Assembly (NCBI GenBank): GCA_963965975.1 | Contig: OZ014412.1 | Coordinates: 14,460,849 to 14,524,848, forward strand | DNA length: 64,000 nt | Direction of reading: 5' to 3' | Origin: Xestospongia bergquistia | Taxonomy: Eukaryota; Porifera; Demospongiae; Haplosclerida; Petrosiidae | The notes under the pieces: generated by a model | Seen by the model: only the letters and a program-made list of their open reading frames with translations | Told to the model about the DNA's origin: nothing | The model's database searches: none | Part shown: positions 1 to 12,589 of the stretch, piece by piece | How the letters are laid out: each line of letters begins with the position of its first letter | Numbering within the stretch: position 1 is the first letter of the stretch | Made by a program: the position numbers and the translations under genes

Positions 1-147
1 ATACAATAAAATGAAGTCTTATAGTCTTATTATATCAGTCTAGCATGGTACTATTAATGAAGAAACTTTCATGACATAGAAGTTTTAAAAATGTTCTGTT
101 TAGAGAAAAAGTAGCTTTCTATATTGTATTTATCTTTCAAATATAGT

Positions 148-317
148 TAGCATGACTGACTGGAAAGAACAAGCCCTAGGTACAGAATGGGGCCAAGTTG
201 TACTACTTTGCATACAGGGAATGTTGATATAACACTAATAGCTAGCATGACTGACTGGAAAGAACAAGCCGTAAGTACAGAATGGGGCCATCTTGTACTA
301 CTTTGATTACAGGGAAG
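148..317. repeat. Two-copy tandem duplication, period 95 bp
   Basis: A stretch of about 73 bp starting TAGCATGACTGACTGG at 148 recurs at 243 with few changes. About 22 unrelated bases separate the copies. The minus strand is open for 61 codons across both copies, but this looks like a by-product of the duplication, since no family is recognisable. No inverted ends or target duplication are visible. Confidence 0.8.
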
Positions 318-1540
318 TAGTAAAGTAAACACATGATGAACAGCTTGAAAAGTTACACAAAAATTTTCATCAAAGAAATAGTTTTCCCAGACTAACTTGT
401 TGAGAACATGGGGTTAGCTTACCCTCTCTCTCCTGTTAGTTCCTTTAATTTATCTTCAACAAAGTACAAGAAAAACACAGCCAAAAATGGTAGGTGTGGT
501 CACCATAGATGCATACACCTGCAATATAGACAACTTTCAACTTCTTAGTAAAGGTTTCAACATAAGCAGCTGATGGTTTAGTATACTCCCAAATCCACTT
601 GGCTAGTTAGTGAGGTATAAATATAAGTTAATAAGTCACAGGAGGTGTGGTAAGTCAAGAATAATGTGGAGACAACGAACTAGTATAGAACTGAGATTAG
701 AACTCATCATCACATTTACCAGAGTATCAGGACCTCTGGCTAATATAGCAATAGCTAGATAGAAAAAAAAATCAGTAAGTAAAAAGAATTAAGTGCTTGT
801 CACAATTTGATTGTGTGCTATGCTGATGAGCAATAAGCTATTTATCTAATAATAACCAGAATATATTTATATTAATTATATAAGCATGCACTCATGTACA
901 TTTTGTATAGAATTATATATATCATCTGATTATCCATGTGTGTTCAGCAGCCTTACCAAACTATTCCTAATTAGGACTAACACTCAATGTTTATTAATTA
1001 AAGACAATGGTGACACCCATTGCCATCATAACACAAAGGAGTAACTTGTGATAGTGTGAAACTGACATTATATTAAAAGATGCAATACTTTTTTGCTGAA
1101 ATAATTAGAACACATTGAAAGTGAACTCAATTTAAATTTCATTACAAAACCAGATGTTCATGCATTCTTTGGATTATCTCAAAACAATGTCCCACACAAG
1201 GCTATTATACAGTATAGTGTATTCAGAGGAATCAATCTTCAAAAACAAGTCATAAGCAACTGCTTTGATATTTTTTTTGAGAGTACTGAAGTACTACTAC
1301 AATACAGTCTACTCGCTTGATATAGCGAAGTCCAAAGTTAGTTTAACATGAAAATAATTTTGATGATCACTTATATAGTACATTCTTGATGTGTTATCAT
1401 TACACACAGCTAGTCCAGTAAACAATAATAGCTACTTTGCTGTCTTAAATAAAGGAGAGTCACTGAGATATATATTATGACAAATTAAGGTTAACACGGT
1501 TTATGAAATTATGGTCGATAAATCATTTGTGACAAATAGA
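318..1540. other. AT-rich non-coding stretch
   Basis: I see no supportable gene here. It lies 3' of the WDFY3-like exon on the minus strand, so it would be intron if that gene continues out of the window. A splice-bounded segment at 423-518 (minus) was tested and has stops in all three frames. Confidence 0.5.
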
Positions 1541-1999
1541 CTAGGTACAGTAATTAGCCTTAATATGACACTTCATACATAAACTCTCCTGTAATGTTGA
1601 TGTTAATAGTAAACAATACTGACTTTTTAATAAGCTGGTACCAGCACTTGGATTTTCACCATCTATCTCAAATATTCAAGCACTGCTGCTGGACTAGATT
1701 GAACGAGTTGAGTTATATGACGTATGAATATGAAGGCAACATTCTCTGCAAAATCAAACACTTCTCCAAATTTTTCCACTAACTTGCTTTGTTCTATTTT
1801 AATACAGAATTTGTTAAAGAGAGGAACCATTTGAAACAATTTAGCTTCTTTATCTGTGCATGGTCTCTTGACACTGAAGATATTCACAATATTTTCTGTG
1901 TAGAGTTTGAAGAGCTAGGTCTTGTTCAGAAGGACGAGAATCATGAATAATTTGAGGAGCAGCACGTCGTAGTTTAAATAAAAAATCCATCACCGACAT
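1541..1999 (-). CDS. WDFY3: WDFY3/Alfy-like N-terminal exon, with two apparent frameshifts
   Basis: Reading starts at ATG 1999-1997 (MSVMDFLFKLRRAAPQ) and runs about 49 codons. It then continues in a second frame (1887-1663) containing EAKLFQMVPLFNKF, KLVEKFGEVFDF and SPAAVLEYL. A third frame follows, containing FEIDGENPSAG. From memory of the family, this follows the start of human WDFY3: a Leu-rich helix, then an E-K-L-x-M-x-P-x-F-N segment, then E-K-F, then a FLEI-like segment. WDFY3 is a very large BEACH-WD40-FYVE scaffold for selective autophagy of aggregates, so only its extreme N-terminus would be here. The second frame change fits one lost T in a T run. The breaks could be assembly errors, a pseudogene or very short introns. 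The assignment rests on remembered similarity, not an alignment. Confidence 0.6.
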
Positions 2000-2433
2000 T
2001 TTTATACTAAAGTGAAGTTGAAAAATATAGTAGCCATTGCTGTTAGAAACAGAATGAAAAGTTGTGAGTCTTAGCTATTTGAACGCAAACAAATGTTAGG
2101 GAAATTAGAAACTCACCTAGGAGACAACAGTAAGGCCCTTTCAAACAAACACTCTTCGTGTGGACCACCTCCTTTTGATAGACATTTATAGCACACGTGC
2201 AGGAGCTAGTGATCACGTCATGTCTATGACTAGTATCAATAAATAAGGAGTATTATGAGATAATACGTATTTAAGCTGAACAAATAAAATGACAAGAAAA
2301 AGCAGAGTGTATGGTAGTTTTCGTTTATAATATTGTACATTTCTCTGGCCAGAAGAAATGAAACTTAATGTTATTATAATGTATGGAGAATGCAGATTAT
2401 AATTGATGTAGGCTAGGCCATCTTCATCTTCAT
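2000..2433. other. Intergenic spacer upstream of the WDFY3-like exon
   Basis: This separates the WDFY3-like start codon from the truncated ANK/death copy. It should hold the promoter of the WDFY3-like gene, but I see no clear core promoter motif and no open frame worth listing. Confidence 0.4.
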
Positions 2434-2680
2434 CTACATACTTAATGGGCCTTCTACTGCATCAAGAACAACATCCCGAATTCTGCTTGATGGATCCATC
2501 TTTGTAACACTGTAATAAGTTTTTCTGTATTATCATCTTGACTTCGATTCAAGCCACCTAGGACATGATCTTCTACTTCTAAAGCAATGACTATCTTGTC
2601 CCACTCATACTCAATATCTGTTAAAAGATTCACAAAATCTACAAGCTTTGGTTTCTTCTTTAGGATGCACATGAGATCAA
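2434..2680 (-). pseudogene. Death-domain exon of a truncated ANK/death paralogue
   Basis: After acceptor TTTTTAACACAG the frame reads VDLMCILKKKPKLVDFVN, then DIEYEWDKI, then EKLITVLQRW. This is the six-helix death-domain pattern also present in the last exon of the main gene (17571-17914), and it enters in the same splice phase. After Trp the frame breaks; one base earlier it resumes with RIRDVVLDAVEGPL, matching the VEGP tail of the other copy. Loss of one G in GATGG explains the shift. It ends at TAG 2436-2434, or splices at a GTATGT donor just before. No GTPase exon lies between it and the ankyrin exon at 3827. It is probably a decayed or incomplete paralogue; an assembly indel is possible. 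Confidence 0.65.
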
Positions 2681-3826
2681 CTGTGTTAAAAATACAAGAT
2701 TTAAAAATTATTTTAGTTGGATACATTAGCTAATTACAATACTAATACAAAACATTGCCAAACAGAATTGTCCTTTAAGTGATAGTAATACATGGGGTGA
2801 TCAAAGGAGCTCTATGAATCTACAGAGAAGTATGAAGTGTGAAAGCTATCTTAGTAATTATTAATGATTATTGCATGTAATGGAAAAGAATAGGGCAAAA
2901 CTCTCAGTGGCTTTGAAATGTACAGTAACAAACCAGGTTATAAGATTTGTTGTTGATTTGGTGGTATCATTGGTATGTGATCATTACTTCCATAGTAACA
3001 CAAGCTAATTCAATGAAATATTAGGACAAGTGCTAAAAGCCAAGGAGTATTACAACTTTCAAACTCATAATATTGTTTACATACAGTATATTAACTTAAT
3101 ATTTAATTATATGGATGTAGCCACAGAGCTTTTTAAACCCAGTCATTCAAATTACTCAGGGCATTTAGTAGGTGTCATTACTGTCATAAGCATTTATTCA
3201 CAGCAACAATAGTTTTTGTTAAAAATAAAGCTATTTAAAGTCGGTAAAGGAATATCTTTTACTTATAGTCTGTTGAATTAGCTTACTGATCTTTATGTTT
3301 TGAAAACAAAGGATCTGATATCCAAGTTTCCAAGTTTTTAGATACCAATTTCACATTCTTAGGTATATATGGACATTTAAACACCTCATCAACTGTTTGC
3401 TCCAGTTTTCAAAGTGAATTATGATATTGTACGTAGTAATATCATGCTGTTGTTACAACATAATCATTACATCAATGAACTGACCATAAAGTTGGATGTT
3501 ATTAACAGGCTTAAGATCACTAATGACCCATTTTACTAATTAACATATTTTGTGACAATAATAATGTTACAACTACTTGACATAACATCAAATCAATTCT
3601 ACACATTACAGTTGTTGATGTACAATTATACAAGTTAGAATAACCTCCTTACATAAGTGTTACAAAACAAGAAATGGAGTAGCCCTTCCATATAAACTTG
3701 TGCTATGTCATAGCTGTTATACATCATATTATACTTGATGTTTACAGTCGTCATATAACATCATAATTGTGAAACTCAAACACAATAACTTTCAAGTAAT
3801 ATAATGATATTTTATTAAACGCTTAC

Positions 3827-3920
3827 CTTACTAAGTGCATGGACACTTGCACTATATTTTATTAAAGTTTCCACTACATTATCATTAGATGCAAGGTGCA
3901 ATGTTGTGTATATATCCAAA
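3827..3920 (-). pseudogene. Ankyrin-repeat exon of the truncated paralogue
   Basis: The minus strand has acceptor CTATTTTCAG, a 94-nt exon and donor GTAAGC. The frame reads DIYTTLHLASND, then VVETLIKYSASVHAL, a recognisable ankyrin repeat (TTLH in place of TPLH) that is about three residues shorter than the 33-residue standard. Unlike the 99-nt phase-0 ankyrin exons of the main gene, its length is not a multiple of three. It can join a clean frame only if the preceding exon ends in phase 2. Together with the frameshifted death exon this suggests decay. Confidence 0.6.
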
Positions 3921-4390
3921 CTGAAAATAGATATACAAACTTAAGATTAGATAACTAACAAGATAAACTATATACTGTATATAAAGAGCACTATCATAAC
4001 ATGAGGTTATTATCATGTTGTTATTTCTCTTTCTTATGACTATTATTATCTATGTGATGACTGTATAGTACATTCAACAAACACTATATCCCTTTGACTA
4101 CATGTTCCCGAAGGCATGTTGATTTTTGCAATGTGAGCATTGTTTAAAGTACCATGTCATATATCTTTGCTCTGGTTTGTTCTCATGCTGCGTATTTATT
4201 CAGACATCTATGGATCTTCTAACTAGTCATATAAGGTCTGTATTGAACATGTATGTATACATTACATGGCAGTGTACACCCTTGATGAGTGAAGTGGAAG
4301 AGAAGGTAAGTTTTATCATTATTTTTAATATAGTTGTCTTCTGTGATTGTAGAAGCTTAGTTATGACCCTAGACACGGACATACGGTATA

Positions 4391-4399
4391 CATATATAT

Positions 4400-4464
<65 letters not shown>

Positions 4465-4491
4465 ACACACACACACATATATATATATATC
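4391..4491. repeat. (CA)n microsatellite with flanking (TA)n
   Basis: About 70 bp of almost pure CA, interrupted once by CC, lies between short TA runs. The His-Thr and Cys-Val frames on both strands across it are artefacts of the repeat. Confidence 0.95.
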
Positions 4492-4771
4492 ATGTATTAC
4501 ATGCAGTATGGTAATATTGTATCCCAGGTAAGCTTTGCCAGATATACTAAATGTACCCATGTTACATTTACTACATTGCTATAGTAGCTATTGAAAAGTA
4601 GAGTACTTATCCATTCGCTGATTTCCACTCTTGCAATCTAGATAATGTATATAAAGACGTATATATATATACATAATATATATATATATTATATAGCATA
4701 ATAGAATTAAACAAATTGTGAATAATACATTTACAATCATAACAGTAATATATTTTATACCTTTAGAAAGG

Positions 4772-6163
4772 TCACAAGTGTCTTGTTTGTTCAACATAAG
4801 AACGATATAACTCAAACCATGATAAAACGCATAATGCTACTTTACATTCTTTACATTGGCATGTTGAGGTTTTTCTACTATTCCTTATCTTGAAATTGCA
4901 GATGTTACATTTATACTATGAGGGCTTTCTACTTGAACAAGGTGGTATTTTGCCAATGAAGTGACGCTTGTGCAGATTTGTATCTGAAGGGAGATGTGGT
5001 GAAGATGTAAAGGAACTAACATTAACGTCAGCTCTGGTAAGTATTTATTTGCTAGCTTTAATCTAAATTGAAAATGGCTCATAAGCATTTGTGATTGAGT
5101 AGACATTTGGTAGAGGCTGTAAACATTCACAATAGCTAAATCTACTGGATGAATGGTTGCTCGTTTAAGCCCTTTCACTGTCCTGTGGTTTAAGCCGTAG
5201 TTAGAGAAAGTTGGTCACTTTTATCAACTTCAAGTATTGTACCTGTCAACAGTAAGTGGCTTTTCTACATTTTCTCTTTCTGTAGATGGCAATCATGTTC
5301 TGCAAGTCTTCATTACCATACTACTATTGTGGACTGTGTTAGCATGGTTATGAGCTGTTTCTCTTACCATTGTAAGACAAGTATACACCATTCCCTAAAT
5401 TCTTTGTTCTCACTTCTCCTTTTTTCAATCCCTTCCTTTTCTCTCCAATTTATTCTTTACTTTTTGCTATCATTTTTTATTCTACAGGCGTATCTACTCT
5501 ATCTGTATGGGCTGTACTACATGCTTCTAAACATATCAGTTTCCTGTCAAGATAAGTAAGGGGCTGTGCCAAAAATAATCCATGTATATGTGGTCTCCTG
5601 CTTTCTTCAGTGACTTGAGTAGTCTCATGACAGCATAATGTGTAACAGTTCTGTTCTCTCCAACATGTATAGTGTATCAACAAGTAAACTATTATACATG
5701 TACTACAGTCAATCCCAATATTACTTGGAAACACATACTTCCATACAGTGTCCAATTGAAGCATAACCTCTTTTTTGAGTCAACTAATGAAATTACTTTT
5801 AGTTCCCATACATTTTGCTTCTTAGGTATATATAGAAGAATCCATATACTGCCTTTGAAGCTGACAATGGCCTAGTTGATGGATAGCTCATGTCCAGATT
5901 TGTAATTTGCTTAAAAGTTACTAACTTATGATACAAGAACAGGACATAACTTATATAAGGGATCATGGCCTGGTTCATCTGTCTGTTTTTGCTTTTTGCC
6001 ATTTATGTAAAGAAACTTTAAAATGCATTTCTGTTGATGGATGCATCTTTTTTCCATTAGTTTAAGTGAAATCAGGGTGAAATATCTGGGTGCTCCTCAA
6101 AGTGCTGCTGGGCATATAGGTTTGTTTGGTCTACCATTCCTTTTATAATCTCTGGTGTTACAA
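4772..6163 (-). pseudogene. piggyBac transposase, degraded
   Basis: Read from high to low coordinates, the family landmarks appear in order but in changing frames: TPEIIKGMVDQTNLYAQQ (near 6150), WELKVISLVDSKKRL (near 5790), AGDHIYMDYF (near 5600), VDKSDQLSL (near 5240), VDLAIVNVYSLYQMS (near 5130), QFRLKLANKYLPE (near 5060), and a C-terminal Cys cluster KCNICNF followed by CQCKECK (near 4900-4840). TGA at 4774-4772 closes it. These are the DDE core and cysteine-rich tail of PGBD-like transposases. Many frameshifts and stops make it inactive. It shares its orientation with the other three piggyBac genes of the window. Confidence 0.8.
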
Positions 6164-7389
6164 GTCTGACAAAAAATCAATCATAAATTCAAAAATAGTA
6201 AATTTTGAAATCTATCCTTAGCTTGACTCGAATGGAAGTCTTGTAGTAAACCACAGGCATTCATTGTAATAACTTCATGTACGGTTAAAGCAGGAAATAG
6301 CTGCTCTCCAGTATTCCAAGGAAAATCTCATAATCAGTATTGAACTAAAACAGTATGTGTTAGTAACGACAACTGTACTGAACTGCTTGATACGACCAAA
6401 AGTCACTTTTGGTTACAAATATAGCTAACAAAATATTTCACAATCCTTTCCATGTTGTTCTTGACAACTACAAACATGCATCATCTGTAAGTAAATAAAA
6501 ACATGTCTAGATTATATCTTAGTCAACTGGGTATGGCCACGAACATCATGCAAGAAACATTTTCACAAAACTTCTGACATAAAATTTTAAATTAATGTAT
6601 TGTAAACAAAGAGAAATTTTGGAGAGTGATTAAGTGTACTATATTGTCTGTGCTTTTTTAACAGAGAGACTGACAAAGCAAATACTGTAACCATCACCAG
6701 TGTAGAGTATGGCAAGGGATAATAATATTATTCAAATGAAATTTATTTCAGCAATATCACATTACATATTAATATTTTATGATATACATAAAACTATTGT
6801 TGTAATATTGGTCAATCACTGAAGACAGTGATAAGTACTTCAACAGGAAAAGTTAGTGAGCCTATTTTGCTTTTCAGCAATGTTGATACTTTACTACTAT
6901 GAGGACTGTATAAATAGAAATTGGAAGTAGAATGGAGACTGATCCTATTAATGAAACTGTCAAAAGAAGCTATAATAATGTTTTACCTTATTTAGACCAT
7001 TCTACAATAAAGTCAGCACATATGAACTCACCAGTTACGCTTATATATATTATATTTGAAATGACTAACATAATATGATGATAAACCAAATGCTGACAAT
7101 ATACATTATTACCACTATTGTACAATGTTGGTTGTTACTACACTTACTCTAGTCAATTTTAAATATTAACATTCCAGGTACCTGTACATACTGTCGGTAA
7201 TAAAAAATAGCGATCTTTGTCGCACTATTTGAGATTTTAAGTCATGGTTTGTCTTGAATGGTGTTCCACAAATTTCTAACAAAGGCAATATTGGCCTCTA
7301 CTAATGTAAACTCTAATAATGTAAACTCTAAAGTTGTACTTTCATCTTAATAGCACACAGGCTCTAAGGTAAAAGATTGTCACGAGATG
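6164..7389. other. AT-rich stretch without recognisable genes
   Basis: It lies between two piggyBac relics. I see no frame with a recognisable domain, no tandem array and no clear element ends. Confidence 0.4.
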
Positions 7390-7415
7390 ACAAAGAATCT
7401 TTTTTTATAAATTGT

Positions 7416-7515
7416 GACCTAATTTGTGAAAAGGGACCACTTCTGTCCAAAAAAATTTAGTATGGACAGAAAAAGTGATGATTTCATTATTGTGGCAAAT
7501 TTGAGTTAAACCAAA
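7416..7515. repeat. End fragment of the GTGACC/GGGACCACTT MITE family
   Basis: GTGACCTAATTTGTGAAAAG followed by GGACCACTTCTGTCC, then a GACAGAAAAAGTGATGATTT block and a run ending in TTAAACCAAAA, matches the first 100 or so bases of the MITE at 58928 and the right end of the MITE inside the Gypsy element (35437-35856). The other end is missing, so this is a truncated copy. Confidence 0.7.
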
Positions 7516-7865
7516 AAAAGGTATATATAAATATATCCTTCCTGATTTATAAATTATAAAATTATAAATCAAGAAGAATGTATTGATTAAACCTTTAAAG
7601 TCACGCCCAACAATTACTTGGGTGAGAAAACATCGTGCTACTCTTCTCTGGCTGATTATCTGTGATTTTAACGGTATAATGTACTGTTTTATGGATTATT
7701 TATTTATTAAAATTTGTATTACTAGAACATGCTGGTATAATGTTGTCTTTATGATTTAAAAGAAAAGTAAGGCAATATGCAGCTGGTAATATTTAAATAT
7801 ATTTATATAATTGTGATGGGCTCTAATAGAAAGAGTATGTATGCAATACTTTTAACTTTCATAAT

Positions 7866-9775
7866 GTAACTTTGTGTGGTATATTTCAAAGCATGGATGA
7901 ATGTGTAGTGGTGTTTGTAGATTTTACACTGAAATTGTGTCTGGGATCTTTTCTTCCGTTTAGCTTGGCAAACTTCACACTGTGGGTACCCTCCAGATGG
8001 TGTCTCCTTCTAACTGGCTCAGGAAATGTCTGTTCAGTTAGCCTCATAGAGAGAACTCTTGTTGGTGTTGCATGTCTCCTATCAACAAGACGCTAGTGGC
8101 CTTCTAAGAGACTTGCTACTAAGGAGAGACAAAAGTCTAATTGAGTAAGAGTTTTCTATGCCACAGTATTGTACAAGATGCTGGTATTTACAATAGCTAG
8201 GTCAAGTAAATGAAAGAATAGTATCTTCCATCACTTTCGAGATCTGTGAGAATATCCATAATATAGCACCAACTGATCAGACTTATCAACACCTCCCATA
8301 TGCAAGTTGTATTCGTCTATCATCACTGGTTTTTGTACAATCTCAACTCCTTCAGTAACTGTTCTGGTTCTACATCATTTTTCCATCATATCATCTGTAT
8401 GAAAGGTAGATATCATGTGTACCATTCTCTTGTTCATCCACTTCAAACATATTATATTACCATCATCAGTGATATCATTGTATACTTCACTTATACAATG
8501 GTAAGGTAATTGATTGTTTATTTGTTTTTATTATTACCTTTAGCTAAACTAGTTGACTTAAATGTCTCACTAAGTACCTTCCTATCCTTTCTAATTGTCC
8601 CACATGTGTCAAATCATAGATGTTTTAAATCTAAGAAAAGGGTAGTAATTATCAGTGTACACTCTGTAACCCATATTAGAGAGAGGTCATACTAGCTCCA
8701 TGACTACTCGGTAAGCAAGCCTTTCTCAACTGAGCCATCTTTCATTGGTATTGTTCATTGGAAGGTATGTAATAATTTACCTGTATATAACTTGAAATTG
8801 TACCAAAAAAATTTGCATCATCTAACACCTCTGCTTGGGATTTTAGGCATATACTGAATCCATGAAAGCCTGCCTTTATAACCTATTATGCTCTCATCAG
8901 CAGATAGTTCCTGATTAGGGACATACATAGACTGGAATGCCTTTACCACTAAATCAAGGAATAGCCTTATTTTGTAAATCTTATAATAGTCATGACTGGT
9001 ACAATTGGGCTGCTTCTCTGCATCATTGAGATGGAAAAACTTCATCCACAGTTCAAATCTTCTTCCAGACATAATGGCACTGAAACTTTCATTATAAAAT
9101 GGCCACTTGGTACTCCAGTAAGATCTGTTACATATAAATTGTTACATAAACTTTGATGTAATTATATATAAACATATGTTTATATGTATTATGTGTAAAC
9201 AATAGTAAACTAGTACATCACAATAATTCACCTTATTGTAGGGAAGCCCATTATTCCCATGATGACAATAATGGATCTACTTCTTCTCTTTACATAGGAG
9301 TTCTTATCCATTCATGTTCACGTGCTTGTGGATGTTTATTGAGATGTGCTTCAGATGAGGTAAGCATTTGTTTGGCATATCTAACTGTCTCTGTATAGAT
9401 TAAATTCTTTTCTTCTGATATAAAGAAAAGGTTGAAGAAATTCACTGGTAACTTCCCACTGATGTCAACAATTAGACCAGCTGTAGCAGTAAATGGATGT
9501 ACTGAGAAGAGAAAGGAAACGAGAAGAATAAAATTGTTAATTATTTATTTATATATTATGTATATATGTGGTAAAATTACTAGGAGTGGCTGAATTAGGT
9601 GGAGCACTGGGAACAGGAAGAAGTATTGGTTTTATTTGAAAGCTGTTTCTGTGGTCTGTTGTATACTTATCGTCTTCGCTGGCAGAGTCATCACTGTAAT
9701 TATCGAAGTCACTGTCTAAATCATCGCTTGGCAGATGATCAAAATAGTTTAAAATGAACTCTGGATCTATACCTC
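7866..9775 (-). pseudogene. piggyBac transposase relic (piggyBac-1)
   Basis: The gene runs from an acidic N-terminal region (SDDLDSDFDNYSDDSASEDD, near 9700), through VNFFNLFFISEEKNLIYTET (near 9450), MSGRRFELWMKFFHLND (from 9072), SADESIIGYKGRLSWIQY (first catalytic Asp), GYRVYTDNYYPF (second, near 8660, shifted frame), HMGGVDKSDQLVLYYGYSHR (third, near 8270) and FFHLLDLAIVN, to a Cys-rich tail CEVCQAKRKKRSQTQFQC near 7980. All three Asp motifs survive, but stops and at least two frame changes break it. This is the cut-and-paste transposase of TTAA-specific elements. I could not find its inverted ends. Confidence 0.85.
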
Positions 9776-12589
9776 AAGAATGTTTGAAATATCTACTACC
9801 TATATTATGTGATAGAAGGTGTATAATAACTTAAGACTGCAGTTAGACAGGAAAATGTATAGCTGTCTGTCAATTGTGTGATAGTTGTTCATCAAAATAG
9901 GATAATCTTTCTATAATGAGACAAACCCAATTTCATCATGTCATTACTGTTTTCCTACTTGCAAATTCAAAAGTTTGTTCATCACAACAACCATTTTGTA
10001 TTTTTCATTCTCTTAACACGTGTTCAGGCTTAAGTATGCTCTAGCTACATTCACATTCTTGCTGTGCTTGTTCCCGGACCCTTTCTAAGGGATGGCAATA
10101 ACCGCAACACCAAACTAGGATTTAACCATCCTAGCATAAGGAAACCTTCAGTTTAAAGTGCTATTCCATTCCTTCTTGTTGAAGTTATCGTGAGTAACAC
10201 ATAATGTATTGTACTTTATTATATATATTATTATAGTGTGGAACTCTTACAACTGAGGATATAAACAAACAAAAAGATTATGCTCACATATTACAATTTG
10301 TGAACTCTAATTATGAGCTGTTGTCACAAAGATTTCTTGCAATTGAACAAGATATCATACATGAATGTAAAGGCATGGCTGATGTCATTGAGTTGTGATT
10401 ATAACTTTAACATTTCATATATTTTCATAATAAAGGACTTTTTATACTTTATTCAACATAAAATCCCAGGATTTGGGACACTTTATGGTTTGAGTTTCAT
10501 TTTGACATATCTGTCCTGGTGTTATTATTTGTGAATACAATAGTTGAAAATGGAAACATACTTGTACTAATTAATAATTGTTGGGAGGTTGGACTACCAA
10601 AAATGGCTGCTAATGATTTGTGACATCTTTTGAAGTCACCTGAGAGGTATCAAAGTTGATAAATTTATTTTCCATTTTAATAAAGAAATAAATTTTCTTT
10701 CAAATTGAGAAGACTATCAAATTGTACTATTTAAGTGTTCATTGAATACATAATTTTTTCTATAAATTTTATCATCCTTCACAAAACAAAGTATGTAGTT
10801 AAGTACATTATATATCACACTGATGTTTTAATGTTGAAGTAACAAATTCCAATAATATCTTTATTTTATTAATAATTGAAGTATTAAAATGAAATGACAA
10901 ATTTGATTTACTTGGTCAAGTAAGTTTATGAATGTACTGGTGAGTTATAATTCAGATTAGACCCTCTGTTATAGATCCTATATCATTATGACATTGCAAT
11001 ATTACTGAATGTAATAATGTACATGTCCCTCTAATTTGTGTCAAAATAAGAGATTAAATAAGTTATAAGTTGAACAGAATTGGACTTCATTATTCACATA
11101 AGAAGTTAGTGACTACATCACAATCAATAGTTTTATGTCCTTCACTTAGACTAAATCTTTGCTACACTTCTACAGTAATGTCAGCTTTCAATGTTAAAGT
11201 CAATGCAGTGTCATTTCAGGCATCAATATTTCCTTAACCTAAATTAGTTAGTTCCACTAGTGACACTACACAAGTTATATCATCAGTTCTAATAAAAAGT
11301 TGTAGATATAAAAATCATTATAAAATTAATATAAACTATTAAATTAACACATTGATTTCTTTCTTGGTACTAATTATTATTTCCATTCTTTCAGTTTCAA
11401 TCATTTTAATAAAATTCACATCCACTTCCATATACCACCCCATACCTCTACATACATCACTAAATATACCAGAAGTAATATGTTCTGTTATGAATGTTTC
11501 TAATACAGATATATAGAAATCAACTAAAAACTCAACATAATTAGTGTCAGTACTAAATACAGTAATAAAATGTATACTAACATTATATATAGTATGTACC
11601 ATATTAGAGTCAAGGAGTTATCTCATCTGTATGAATCACTATTTTACTTGTCCAACATTTACTAGATTGATCATATGAAAGAAGTTCCTAAACAAACAGA
11701 TATACTTCACAATCTTTATCATACAACTAAAGTATTGGACAATTATAATTATAATGTATTGTATTTATTATTAGCTAATTAATGAATCATTGCATGTAAT
11801 TGGTATAATGAAAATATTATGACACTTTGACTACTAATTAGGCAGTAAAATTTTCATTTCATTTAATTTGCTATGAAATACCACTTTGTAATGAAATATA
11901 ATCAAGTACTCGAAATGAACAAATAATAATTAATGTGACAGCATCCTGTATCCATAATTACAATATTAATAATATTCATAGTGCTATACCACAGTTGTTA
12001 CAAAATTGTACAGTTCTGTATATTATAGTCTAATCAACAGTTCTACAATTAAAGATCACAAATAAGATAGATTATGGTAACTGTAAAGTAGACATGTTTC
12101 AGAATACACCTATGTTTTCATATATATTGTAATGTTGAAGACCACCTTTTTATGGAATACTTCCCTTATATAAAAGTGATCTAAATTAGAAGGGATTTTG
12201 CTATTTCATAATTTAAACAGTTAATTCTGTCACTAAAACTCTTACAACTATGAATAAAAAGGTCTTGACTTTTGTGCACTGTATAAAGTGATCATTAGCT
12301 TTCTGTTGCCTAGCAGCAGATAATAAACACCCACCTTGTAATGAAGTATATCTTTAAGGATGCTGTTGTCTCCACTAACTTTTGTTTTTAGTAAATGTCT
12401 TTCAGGTTTATTTAGTACATGAAGAGAAATCCTCTTCTCTGTAGTCTACATGTACAACAGAATAGTAGGACTCAATATCAACATTGTTGTACTACATTGT
12501 TTTACAAGTTATTTGACTGGTATCAAAGAGTAGTCAATATTAACTAAACAATAACATTTTGACCAACTGTTTTGTACAATGTTAATTGC
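9776..12589. other. Long AT-rich stretch, no supported gene
   Basis: Nothing here has recognisable domains. A minus frame at 11339-11602 (87 codons) and a plus frame at 10313-10534 (73 codons) are AT-driven and lack similarity I know. The former could be an exon, but I have no positive evidence. Confidence 0.4.

Larger units (their letters stand above)
4089..6163 (-). mobile_element. piggyBac-type DNA transposon relic (piggyBac-4)
   Basis: The element holds transposase fragments on the minus strand (listed separately). Its 3' end near 4089 (CCCTTTGACTACATG) aligns with the end of a MITE-like sequence at 56745 that abuts an intact TTAA. Positions 4110-4330 are also similar to 56765-57000. The 5' inverted end and the target TTAA are not recognisable. 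A CA microsatellite sits between the end and the transposase. Confidence 0.6.

Noticed and set aside
423-518. Splice-bounded candidate exon on the minus strand
   Set aside because: It has acceptor and donor motifs but stops in all three frames.
4126-4584. Open frames with long His-Thr or Cys-Val runs over the CA repeat, both strands
   Set aside because: They are produced by the dinucleotide repeat, which is open in several frames; no domain on either side. The same holds for 54014-54205.
7872-8096. Plus-strand 74-codon frame
   Set aside because: Antisense to the C-terminal Cys-rich part of piggyBac-1.
11339-11602. 87-codon minus frame as a gene
   Set aside because: No domain, no splice or promoter support, AT-driven composition. 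The same verdict applies to 10313-10534, 15238-15477 and 60015-60212.
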